Source: a virus. Taken from it: DNA of 31,789 bases. This document shows, in pieces, positions 5,465-11,816 of the stretch. The stretch spans positions 1 to 31,789 of IMG/VR virus record IMGVR_UViG_3300042520_001441. One strand, written 5' to 3'. The notes under the pieces are model-generated. The model was not told the origin of the DNA. It did not search any database and saw nothing but the letters and a program-made list of their open reading frames with translations. Position 1 is the stretch's first letter. Each line of letters opens with the position of its first letter. The position numbers and the translations under genes were made by a program.

Positions 5465-7303
5465 ATGGAAAATGTTAATGGAGTACAAGGTGGTTTAGCG
5501 GCAAAATGGAATCGTTTGACCAAATTAAGTAAAATGTTAATTATGGGTGTTGGTTTAGCAATTGTTTTAGCAGTTGTGTATATGGCCGCACCAGGTTTAA
5601 GAGTTGCAGTGTCAAAAGAAATGAAAGCGTTAGCAATCAATTCTGACGATTTAAACAACGTAACTAAAGGTGCTGAATTACCTTTACCATCTACGGAAGT
5701 GTCTAGTAACTTTGACGAAAGTAAGTTGATTAGAATAGCTGAGTACGCATGGAATGGTAACTCTGGTATGATTGTAGCAAATGGTGGACCAAGAACAACT
5801 GAAGGGTCTCTTATGGAGGCTGCTGATGTAAACTTGGAAATCGTGCGACAAGATATGGTTGGTGGTTTACGTGATATGCAAATAAAATTTGTTGATGAAT
5901 TTAGCAAAGGTGTTGCTTATCCAAAATCACAAAAGTCAGCGTTTGCTGTATCTATCATGGGTGATGGTGTGCCTTTTTACATTACAACTACTCAAAAAGC
6001 GTTAGATGAGAAGTTTGGTAAAGGTAAATATCACGTAGTTAATATCGGTGCAATCGGTTTATCATATGGGGAGGACAAATTAATTGGTCCAAAAGTATGG
6101 CAAGATAACCCACAAACACTTAGAGGTGCGGTTGTATCATCAGTAATCGGTGATGGTGACTGGGTAGTAGCTGTAAACTATGCATCTGCGAATGGTATTC
6201 CAGTTAATCCAGACCCAACAACTTTTGATGCTAATGCATTGAACTTTGTACCGTCACAAGATGATGACTTTATCAACTCTGTAAAAGAATTGATTAAATC
6301 ACAAAACACTGGATTTACTGTACCTTTGAAAGAAGTTAAAGATGGTAAATTGACTGGTAAGACAATCAACCATAAAATTGATGGTGCAACAACATGGACT
6401 CCAGGTGATAAAATGGCTTTTGATGCGTTGACTGGGTTTACTGATGTTGTTACAACAAAAGATTTCGTTAACCAAATGGCTACATCAATTATCGTAGTGA
6501 AAGAATGGGCGATACAACATGAAAAAGAAGTAACGAATATTTTGAAACAAACATATACTGCTTGTAACCAAATTAAACAATACGATAGATGGGCCCGTAA
6601 GGCTGCTGAATGTGTTGCAAAAACATACAACTTTGAAACTGCTGATTATTGGTACAAAATGTTCAAAGGACAAAAAGGTACTAAAGGTGGTTTAGATTAC
6701 AATATTGGTGGTACACGTGTATTTAACTATGCTGATGCTATGCAATACTACGGAATCACGGATGGTAATAACAGATATAAAGCGGTTTACAATCAAGTAT
6801 CTATGTACTTAACTGACTTGAACCCATGTGGTTTCAACGAAACATGTAAAGATGGTGTTGTGCAATACGAAGATGCTGTTAACTTATACTTCTTGAAATC
6901 TATTAGTGATGTTGATGCTGGAACTACTCAAAAGTTCAACTATGTTGAGAATAAAACTAAAGTGATGGCAGATGGACAATGGAACATTAGCTTTGCTACT
7001 GCAAGTACAACTATCCAAGGTTCTGAGAAAACGTTAGAGACTATCTACAACTTGTTAATTCAAGCTGAACAAACTAAATTGAAAGTGATTGGTCATACAG
7101 ATAATGTTGGTAATCCACAATCTAATATGGTATTGTCTAGAGGTCGTGCTAACTCAGTTGTTGATTATTTGGTTAATCGTGGGATTCCTAAAGCACGTAT
7201 TCAATTTGTGGATGGTTTAGGTGATACTAATCCAGTAGCTACAAATGCAACTGCGGCTGGTAAATCGAAAAACAGACGTGTAGAGATTACATTGTTACAA
7301 TAA
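5465..7303 (+). CDS. ABC substrate-binding domain fused to OmpA domain
   Basis: 612 aa. One membrane segment (about residues 22-43, MLIMGVGLAIVLAVVYM) anchors the protein with the rest in the periplasm. Residues about 80-420 resemble the NMT1/nitrate-sulfonate-type periplasmic binding fold: an N-terminal beta-rich stretch with NGNSGMIVANGG, and a later helical lobe. Residues about 500-612 are a clear OmpA peptidoglycan-binding domain, with GHTDNVG, SRGRAN..V..YL, GLGDTNPVA.N and NRRVEITLLQ. Fusions of this type are annotated as phosphate ABC transporter substrate-binding/OmpA proteins, though the substrate cannot be read from sequence. The permease and ATPase genes follow after a terminator, completing an import system tethered to the cell wall. 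Confidence 0.85.
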   Translation: MENVNGVQGGLAAKWNRLTKLSKMLIMGVGLAIVLAVVYMAAPGLRVAVSKEMKALAINSDDLNNVTKGAELPLPSTEVSSNFDESKLIRIAEYAWNGNSGMIVANGGPRTTEGSLMEAADVNLEIVRQDMVGGLRDMQIKFVDEFSKGVAYPKSQKSAFAVSIMGDGVPFYITTTQKALDEKFGKGKYHVVNIGAIGLSYGEDKLIGPKVWQDNPQTLRGAVVSSVIGDGDWVVAVNYASANGIPVNPDPTTFDANALNFVPSQDDDFINSVKELIKSQNTGFTVPLKEVKDGKLTGKTINHKIDGATTWTPGDKMAFDALTGFTDVVTTKDFVNQMATSIIVVKEWAIQHEKEVTNILKQTYTACNQIKQYDRWARKAAECVAKTYNFETADYWYKMFKGQKGTKGGLDYNIGGTRVFNYADAMQYYGITDGNNRYKAVYNQVSMYLTDLNPCGFNETCKDGVVQYEDAVNLYFLKSISDVDAGTTQKFNYVENKTKVMADGQWNISFATASTTIQGSEKTLETIYNLLIQAEQTKLKVIGHTDNVGNPQSNMVLSRGRANSVVDYLVNRGIPKARIQFVDGLGDTNPVATNATAAGKSKNRRVEITLLQ

Positions 7304-7324
7304 ACTAACATTATTTAATTAAAG

Positions 7325-7351
7325 TCCCTAACTTTGTTAGGGATTTTTTTT
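7325..7351 (+). terminator. Terminator between binding protein and permease genes
   Basis: TCCCTAAC pairs with GTTAGGGA around TTT, followed by eight T. No promoter of the usual form precedes the permease, so partial read-through would give less permease and ATPase than binding protein. Confidence 0.88.
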
Positions 7352-7371
7352 GAACTTTAAAAAATAAAAAT

Positions 7372-8142
7372 ATGAAAAATTTAATTAAACCATTTCAAGA
7401 ACTTAAAAGTACGTCAAGAGGTACAATCATGTTAGGTTGGTTAGTAGCTATACTTACATTTTGGACCTTGAATATGTTTGGAACATCACATATGTTTCCA
7501 ACACCAACACAAGTTATCCATGGATTTGGTGACTTATGGGCTGAAGGATTAGTTGTTCACATAGTTAGTTCAATTGCGTTATGTGCACATGCTGTATTCT
7601 TATCAGTGATTATATCATTGGTTATCGCATATTCAACAGCAATTCCAATTATGAAGCCAGTAGGTACATTTATATCTAAATTAAGATATCTTCCATTGAC
7701 TGGTATTGCTTTTTATTTAGCTATCATTATTAACGATGCTAGAAGTCTTCAAGTATGGGTGCTTGTAGTGTTCATGACAACGTTTCTAACGACTTCTCTT
7801 ATTCAAATGATACAAGATATCCCCAAAGAAGAATTGGACCACGCAAAAACGCTAGGATGCAATCGTTGGGAGATTTTATGGGAAGTAGTTATCAAAGGTA
7901 GATTAGATTACGTGTTAGAGTTGGTAAGACAAAACTTAGCAATTGTATGGATGATGCTTGTAACGGTTGAGTCTATATTAGCAGCAGCTGGTGGTATGGG
8001 ATTCTTAATCAAAAATAGTGACAAGTTAGGTGACAATGGTAGAGTAATTGCATTACAAATTATAATTGTAGTTGTAGGGTTATCATTGGACTTTATCATC
8101 ACTAAATTACGTAAATTAATATTCAGATATTCAAATTATTAA
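7372..8142 (+). CDS. ABC transporter permease (SsuC/TauC-like)
   Basis: 256 aa with six predicted membrane segments (starting about residues 20, 58, 82, 112, 190 and 220). The BPD_transp_1 cytoplasmic coupling loop is recognisable at about 145-175: EELDHAKTLGCNRWEILWEV, with the conserved Ala-x3-Gly spacing of the EAA motif. Its length matches SsuC/TauC/NrtB permeases, which serve sulfonate, taurine and nitrate importers. It lies 3 bp upstream of the ATPase gene and is surely co-translated with it. The permease should act as a homodimer in the inner membrane. A complete ABC importer in a phage is unusual. The substrate is unknown. Confidence 0.9.
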   Translation: MKNLIKPFQELKSTSRGTIMLGWLVAILTFWTLNMFGTSHMFPTPTQVIHGFGDLWAEGLVVHIVSSIALCAHAVFLSVIISLVIAYSTAIPIMKPVGTFISKLRYLPLTGIAFYLAIIINDARSLQVWVLVVFMTTFLTTSLIQMIQDIPKEELDHAKTLGCNRWEILWEVVIKGRLDYVLELVRQNLAIVWMMLVTVESILAAAGGMGFLIKNSDKLGDNGRVIALQIIIVVVGLSLDFIITKLRKLIFRYSNY

Positions 8143-8145
8143 GAC

Positions 8146-8967
8146 ATGAGTTATAGAGAATTAGATACAATATTATACGTTGATAAGATTAGCGTTGGGT
8201 ATGAAGGAAAAACAATTCTTAAAGATATTTCAATCATTGAGAAAAATATAGTAAGAGATGGTCACGATTCCACTGGACAAACAATTGCGGTGTTAGGTCG
8301 TTCTGGTAGAGGTAAATCTACATTGTTCAAAGCGTTGACTGGATTGGTTAAACCAATGTCTGGCCAGATTTTGATAAGTGATATGGCTACAGAAGTTGCA
8401 GATGATGCAAAAATATTGGCTGAAGGTGATGTAGGGTTTGTTGACCAAAAATACACTTTGTTCAGACATAAAACAGTATATCAGATTTGTCAATATGCAT
8501 TAAGAAAAAGTAAAACGACAAAACAAGAGAAAGATAAGTTGATTACTGAGTTTTTAACTGAATGGGGTTTATTAGAACACAAAGATAAATACTCATGTGA
8601 GTTATCTGGTGGTCAAAGACAAAGAACTGCAATCATTGAGCAAATGTTATCATCTAAACATTTTATGATTTTGGATGAACCATTCTCTGGATTGGACGTT
8701 GGAAACATTGAGAAAGTTAAAACATCTTTCCAAAAGATTTTGGATGCTGACGAATATAACACAATCATATTTTCAACACACGATATCAGATTGGCTGCTG
8801 AATTGGCTGATAGTATTTATATTATTGGTAACCCAGAGGGTACAACTGAATATTCAACAGTCTTAAAACACTATGATTTAAAGAAAATGGGATTAGCTTG
8901 GACACCATATGGTGAGGGTCATAGAAAAGTGGTTGCTGACATAAAAGAAATATTATTAAAATCGTAA
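8146..8967 (+). CDS. ABC transporter ATPase (SsuB/TauB-like)
   Basis: 273 aa with all nucleotide-binding motifs. Walker A is GRSGRGKST (about residue 50), the Q-loop is in GFVDQKYTLF, the signature is LSGGQRQR (about 152), Walker B is MILDEPFSGLD (about 173), and the H-loop is in FSTHD (about 207). The middle Gly of Walker A is followed by Arg, a tolerated change. The C-terminal tail of about 40 residues is longer than in SsuB. The protein should energise the permease encoded immediately upstream. All catalytic residues are present, so I expect an active transporter rather than a relic. Confidence 0.92.
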   Translation: MSYRELDTILYVDKISVGYEGKTILKDISIIEKNIVRDGHDSTGQTIAVLGRSGRGKSTLFKALTGLVKPMSGQILISDMATEVADDAKILAEGDVGFVDQKYTLFRHKTVYQICQYALRKSKTTKQEKDKLITEFLTEWGLLEHKDKYSCELSGGQRQRTAIIEQMLSSKHFMILDEPFSGLDVGNIEKVKTSFQKILDADEYNTIIFSTHDIRLAAELADSIYIIGNPEGTTEYSTVLKHYDLKKMGLAWTPYGEGHRKVVADIKEILLKS

Positions 8968-8969
8968 CA

Positions 8970-9227
8970 ATGATAAATTTTTTTGGTAAATTAGGTCTAA
9001 TTGCACATGGTCAATTAAGATTGTTTAAAAATCTCTTCTATGAGATACAGTTGTTTGGTCGTATTAGAGATTTTAAAGATGGTATTACATTCTTTGAGTT
9101 TAAATGTAATTTAGACAGATATAAGAGTGAACATTCACCATCTTTTCAATTAGAATTAACAATATTAAACTTATATAATCATATATGGGTTTATCAAAAC
9201 AATTTTGAAGATGATAATAGTAAGTGA
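8970..9227 (+). CDS. Small hypothetical protein
   Basis: 85 aa starting 2 bp after the ATPase stop, so probably translated by coupling. It is rich in Phe, Tyr, Leu and Ile without a clear membrane helix; the N-terminus MINFFGKLGLIAHGQLRLFK could be amphipathic. No family recognised. Its last 17 nt overlap the next gene in another frame. Confidence 0.6.
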   Translation: MINFFGKLGLIAHGQLRLFKNLFYEIQLFGRIRDFKDGITFFEFKCNLDRYKSEHSPSFQLELTILNLYNHIWVYQNNFEDDNSK

Positions 9228-9531
9228 TAGGTTTTTAAGGTTCTTGACATTCTTTTTAGGTGGTGGTCAATTACCAGCAGCTATGGCGTTCTACCCTTTT
9301 GTTATATTGAATAGCAAAGTGGTAGCAACGCCAGAGTTGATAAACCATGAAAGGATTCACCTAAGACAACAAATCGAAATGTTAATTATACCATTCTATA
9401 TTTGGTATCTTATTGAGTATTATAGAAAGGGGTATTATAATGTTTCTTTTGAAAAAGAAGCGTATGCTAACGATAAAAACTTTAATTATCTTAAAAAAAG
9501 ACGTATATTTAGTTTTATTAGATATTTATAA
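9211..9531 (+). CDS. Small HExxH-type putative metallopeptidase
   Basis: 106 aa from the ATG at 9211; a TTG at 9205 would add two residues. Near residue 47 is NHERIHLRQQIEML, an HExxH zinc motif, followed by a membrane-like aromatic stretch (IPFYIWYLIEYY) and then FEKEAYAND, where the Glu could be the third zinc ligand. This layout occurs in short conserved Bacteroidota proteins of unknown function. The N-terminal FLTFFLGGGQ region is hydrophobic. I infer a membrane-associated peptidase-like protein; activity is not proven. Confidence 0.65.
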   Translation: MIIVSDRFLRFLTFFLGGGQLPAAMAFYPFVILNSKVVATPELINHERIHLRQQIEMLIIPFYIWYLIEYYRKGYYNVSFEKEAYANDKNFNYLKKRRIFSFIRYL

Positions 9532-9548
9532 TAAAGACTTTGTTCATA

Positions 9549-9586
9549 AGAACAACTTTTAAGCAGAGTTAAGGTTGTTGTTTTTA
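9549..9586 (+). terminator. Probable terminator
   Basis: AACAAC and TTAA on the left arm pair with TTAA and GTTGTT on the right arm, and the structure runs into a T-rich tract (gTTTTTaa). It covers the TTG codons at 9575/9578 that could otherwise start the next gene. Confidence 0.55.
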
Positions 9587-9604
9587 ATTAAAAAAAAATG
9601 GATA

Positions 9605-10453
9605 GTGAATGTAACAGTAAGCAGAAAAGTTGTGGGGACAGTTTGCCTCATGATAGCGACTTTTCTGAACCCTTTAGGGTTCGACATACTGGTTTTCAAA
9701 CTGATGCAGTTAACCAACGATTATTGGAATACAATGTACATTCTATATGGATTGGCATTTGTGTTCTTATTGCTGTCGCACTTATTTTTTAGATTAAAAA
9801 AAAGAGTTTTAGGAAACTTATTTGTAACAATAGCATTATTTGTTAATCCATTGGGTTATGATGTTGTTGTTTACTGTATTACGTTATTAACAAAAAATTA
9901 TTGGATGACTATGGCGATTATGTATGCGTTAGCATTTGTTTTTTTTGGATTTTTTATGTACCTTTACAAAATGAATCCAATCAAACTCATTAAAGACAAG
10001 ATTATTGGGTTACATGAAAAATTTTTAAAAAAAAAAGTAAAAATGAAAACATTTGATGAACTATTTGACGAATTCTTTAATAAAAAGAATTCTGAAGAAC
10101 CAAAAAAGAAATCTAAACCTTCAAGAGAAGAATTTAGTGACGGATTATCTAAATTAATAAACATTTTATCTAGTGCTAAGCAAATAGATGATGAAGATGA
10201 AAAATTTAAAATAGACAATGAATATGGTGAACCATCTAGAGTTGAGTATTTCAATGAGGATGAATTGTATTTTAAAAAAACAATATGGGAAGTTGAAGAT
10301 GGTGAAATTGTTAAATTAGAAGTGTCAGATGCACCATTTGATGAAGACGAACACAAATCTTTAGAAGAATTATTAGAAGAAGCTATTGCTGCTGAAGAGT
10401 ACGAAAAAGCTGCTGAAATAAGAGATGAATTAAATAAAATTAAAAATAATTAA
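9605..10453 (+). CDS. Membrane protein with duplicated hairpin and UVR motif
   Basis: 282 aa from the GTG at 9605; the frame is open to TTG 9575, but that lies in a probable terminator. Two homologous membrane units of about 55 residues repeat the pattern NPLGFD / NPLGYD, NDYWNTM / KNYWMTM and YGLAFVF / YALAFVF, an internal duplication giving four membrane helices. The cytosolic part begins near MKTFDELFDEFF (ATG 10043, after an A-rich tract that could serve as a second start). It is highly charged and ends in an UVR motif (LLEEAIAAEEYEKAAEIRDE) as in UvrB/UvrC, McsA and Clp adaptors. The combination suggests a membrane-recruited adaptor; the function is unknown. Confidence 0.65.
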   Translation: MNVTVSRKVVGTVCLMIATFLNPLGFDILVFKLMQLTNDYWNTMYILYGLAFVFLLLSHLFFRLKKRVLGNLFVTIALFVNPLGYDVVVYCITLLTKNYWMTMAIMYALAFVFFGFFMYLYKMNPIKLIKDKIIGLHEKFLKKKVKMKTFDELFDEFFNKKNSEEPKKKSKPSREEFSDGLSKLINILSSAKQIDDEDEKFKIDNEYGEPSRVEYFNEDELYFKKTIWEVEDGEIVKLEVSDAPFDEDEHKSLEELLEEAIAAEEYEKAAEIRDELNKIKNN

Positions 10454-10472
10454 AAAAAAAATTACAAAAAAC

Positions 10473-10503
10473 TTGACAAATGTAAAAAAAGTTCGTACAT
10501 TTG
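10473..10503 (+). promoter_or_regulatory. Promoter of the 31-aa mini-gene
   Basis: TTG (TTGAC) at 10473-10475, 20-nt gap, TACATTTG at 10496-10503. Confidence 0.78.
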
Positions 10504-10559
10504 TAGTATAATTTTGAATTTTAAAAAAAAACGATATATTTAATTAATACAAAAGCGAA

Positions 10560-10655
10560 ATGAAAACAACAGTTACTACATATCAACCGAAACAAACGCA
10601 AGGCGGAAAGCCTAGTGTATCGGGTATGTTATATCTGTTGAGTAACGAAGAATAA
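10560..10655 (+). CDS. 31-aa mini-gene with its own promoter and terminator
   Basis: ATG at 10560, 31 codons, TAA. The peptide starts MKTTVTTYQPKQTQ, contains GGKPSVSG, and ends MLYLLSNEE. It is the only ORF in a complete transcription unit: consensus promoter 57 nt upstream and a strong terminator 25 nt downstream, which supports it as real. No family recognised. A small regulator of host machinery is one possibility, by analogy with other strongly expressed phage mini-proteins. The alternative is that the unit encodes an RNA of about 200 nt. Confidence 0.6.
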   Translation: MKTTVTTYQPKQTQGGKPSVSGMLYLLSNEE

Positions 10656-10680
10656 AGATTCTAAATTACAAGATATTCCA

Positions 10681-10712
10681 AACCCGATTTCAGAAATGAC
10701 ATCGGGTTTTTT
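10681..10712 (+). terminator. Terminator of the mini-gene
   Basis: AACCCGAT pairs with ATCGGGTT around a 12-nt loop, followed by a T-run. Between it and the next tRNA at 10809 I see only a CCTAT/ATAGG hairpin and the inverted repeat TTGTA-cata-TACAA near 10776-10789, a possible operator. Confidence 0.88.
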
Positions 10713-10808
10713 GTTTTAGGTACCTATGCCTCTTAAAAAATAGGAACGTTATTTGACATGTTGGTTTATTTTGGGTTGTACATATACAATAGTAGGAATG
10801 TAAATTAT

Positions 10809-10882
10809 CGAGTAGTATAGGAGTGGTTTATCTAGCGGCATTTGGAATGCCGAGCACGTTGGTTCGAATCCAACCTATTCGA
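10809..10882 (+). tRNA. tRNA-Pro(TGG)
   Basis: Acceptor CGAGTAG/CTATTCG (one G-T), D-stem TAGG/TCTA, anticodon arm CGGCA-TTTGGAA-TGCCG, T-arm GTTGG-TTCGAAT-CCAAC, discriminator A. Confidence 0.9.
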
Positions 10883-10932
10883 CCCTAATGGTTTCCCATA
10901 AGCCATTAAAAAAACAAGTTATGGGAAGTTAT

Positions 10933-11006
10933 TTTCCGATAGACAAACTGGCAAAGTCACTCGCCTTTGAAGTGAGAATTTGGGGGTTCGAAGCCCTCTC
11001 GGAAAT
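10933..11006 (+). tRNA. tRNA-Gln(TTG)
   Basis: Acceptor TTTCCGA/TCGGAAA, D-arm GAC...GTC, anticodon arm CTCGC-CTTTGAA-GTGAG, T-arm GGGGG-TTCGAAG-CCCTC (one G-T), discriminator T. Confidence 0.88.
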
Positions 11007-11024
11007 CAAAAAAAATAAAAAAAC

Positions 11025-11055
11025 TTGCATATGTTAAAAATAGTTCATACATTTG
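11025..11055 (+). promoter_or_regulatory. Promoter inside tRNA array 2
   Basis: TTG at 11025-11027, 20-nt gap, TACATTTG at 11048-11055. Transcription would start near 11062, just before the Lys anticodon-arm element, and run into the downstream tRNAs. Confidence 0.75.
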
Positions 11056-11069
11056 TAAAAGAAAAATAA

Positions 11070-11131
11070 AAGATAGCTTCAGCAATTTCACAACTATCAA
11101 ACTTTTAATTTGAATCAGAAAATGCTATCTT
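11070..11131 (+). ncRNA. Anticodon-arm element with the shared TTCAGCAA core
   Basis: 62 nt closed by an 8-bp helix, AAGATAGC (11070-11077) with GCTATCTT (11124-11131). TTCAGCAA follows the first strand, and an A-rich strand (AGAAAAT) precedes the second. Inside is TCAAA-CTTTTAA-TTTGA (11097-11113), a perfect 5-bp, 7-nt anticodon arm with T33 and anticodon TTT (Lys). It has no acceptor, D- or T-arm. The core matches the insertions of the interrupted and permuted tRNAs, in permuted order. It directly follows a promoter, so it is probably transcribed first. It could be an excised small or circular RNA, or a decoy for anticodon nucleases; both are inference. Confidence 0.55.
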
Positions 11132-11138
11132 GATTTAT

Positions 11139-11221
11139 TGGAGGGTGGCCGAGTGGTTAAAGGCGGCAGACTGTAAATCTGTTCTCGTAAGGGTACGGGG
11201 GTTCGAATCCCTCCCCTCCAA
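11139..11221 (+). tRNA. tRNA-Tyr(GTA), long variable arm
   Basis: Acceptor TGGAGGG/CCCTCCA, D-arm GCCG...AGGC, anticodon arm GCAGA-CTGTAAA-TCTGT, class II variable arm (about 14 nt), T-arm GGGGG-TTCGAAT-CCCTC. The sequence at the 3' end reads A-CCA, so the CCA tail may be encoded. Confidence 0.92.
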
Positions 11222-11232
11222 CCAAAAATTAT

Positions 11233-11305
11233 GCCTTTGTAGCACAGCTGGTAGTGCACTTCACTTGTAATGAAGGGGTCGTAGGTTCGAATCCTATCAA
11301 AGGCT
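11233..11305 (+). tRNA. tRNA-Thr(TGT)
   Basis: Acceptor GCCTTTG/CAAAGGC, D-stem GCAC/GTGC, anticodon arm CTTCA-CTTGTAA-TGAAG, T-arm GTAGG-TTCGAAT-CCTAT (one G-T), discriminator T. Confidence 0.93.
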
Positions 11306-11310
11306 CACGT

Positions 11311-11390
11311 GTTAACTAGGGTCGAGCCACATTTTGCCTCGGTTAACAATAGAAGAAAGAACCTAGAGGTGGCCGTGACTGTCTTTCTTC
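11311..11390 (+). ncRNA. Two-hairpin RNA with complementary loops
   Basis: Hairpin 1: GTTAAC (11311-11316) with GTTAAC (11342-11347). Hairpin 2: GAAGAAAGA (11352-11360) with TCTTTCTTC (11382-11390), 9 bp. GCCAC in loop 1 is complementary to GTGGC in loop 2, so a kissing interaction or pseudoknot is possible. It lies between two tRNAs, with no ORF and no T-arm. Function unknown. Confidence 0.4.
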
Positions 11391-11397
11391 GAAATTT

Positions 11398-11470
11398 GCA
11401 GATATCGTATAATGGTTTATTATATTAGCCTTCCAAGCCTAGGATTTCAGTTCGATTCTGAATATCTGCT
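11398..11470 (+). tRNA. tRNA-Gly(TCC)
   Basis: Acceptor GCAGATA/TATCTGC, T-arm TTCAG-TTCGATT-CTGAA, anticodon loop CTTCCAA (TCC), discriminator T. The anticodon stem is weak (two mismatches in TTAGC/GCCTA) and the D-arm is A/T-rich. Confidence 0.82.
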
Positions 11471-11476
11471 CAAAAA

Positions 11477-11525
11477 GAGGAATAACAAGTGTGGATGCCT
11501 CAAGGTACAGCTGACCTACCACACT
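11477..11525 (+). ncRNA. Pseudoknot-like spacer RNA
   Basis: AGTGTGG (11488-11494) pairs with CCACACT (11519-11525). GAGG (11477-11480) outside it can pair with CCTC (11498-11501) inside, a pseudoknot. An inner AGGT/ACCT hairpin fills the rest. It lies between two tRNA-Gly genes. Function unknown. Confidence 0.35.
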
Positions 11526-11529
11526 CTAT

Positions 11530-11601
11530 GCGAGAGTAGCTCAGTGGTAGAGCATCTGGTTACCAACCAGAGGGTCGTGGGTTCGAATCCCATCTCTCGC
11601 T
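11530..11601 (+). tRNA. tRNA-Gly(ACC)
   Basis: Acceptor GCGAGAG/CTCTCGC, D-arm GCTC-AGTGGTA-GAGC, anticodon arm TCTGG-TTACCAA-CCAGA, T-arm GTGGG-TTCGAAT-CCCAT, discriminator T. All arms are sound. The anticodon ACC is unusual: bacterial Gly tRNAs normally use GCC or TCC, so A34 appears to replace G34. Confidence 0.85.
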
Positions 11602-11609
11602 CAAAATAT

Positions 11610-11736
11610 GGGGGTGTTGAAATGTTAGATAAATCACATTCTGCCTTTTAGATTAAAGAATGTTTGCAGCAAAATCAAAATTATTCACGCAAACTGTAAA
11701 TTTGATAAAACGTTGGTGCAATTCCAGCCGCCCCCA
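11610..11736 (+). tRNA. Interrupted tRNA-Tyr(GTA)-like gene (about 50-nt insertion)
   Basis: 127 nt. Acceptor GGGGGTG (11610-11616) pairs 7/7 (one T-G) with CGCCCCC (11729-11735). The T-arm is GTTGG-TGCAATT-CCAGC, with G instead of T55. A clean anticodon arm, CAAA-CTGTAAA-TTTG (11690-11704), reads GTA. Between D-arm and anticodon arm lies an insertion with a 7-bp helix ACATTCT/AGAATGT (11636-11642 and 11657-11663) followed by TTGCAGCAAAATC, matching the core of the insert at 1226-1277. The variable loop is short, unlike class II bacterial Tyr tRNAs, and a normal tRNA-Tyr is encoded at 11139, so this copy may have another role. The D-arm is poor and the splice points are inferred. Confidence 0.55.
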
Positions 11737-11816
11737 CTAAAATAAAATTATAAAAAACTTAAAAAATAAAAACTATGAAAAATTCTATCAACATTAAGCG
11801 AAAGATAAAACGATAA

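Noticed and set aside
9598-9792. 64-codon ATG frame at the start of the membrane/UVR gene
   Set aside because: It overlaps the better frame, which carries a duplicated membrane unit and a UVR motif; this one is polar and non-repetitive.
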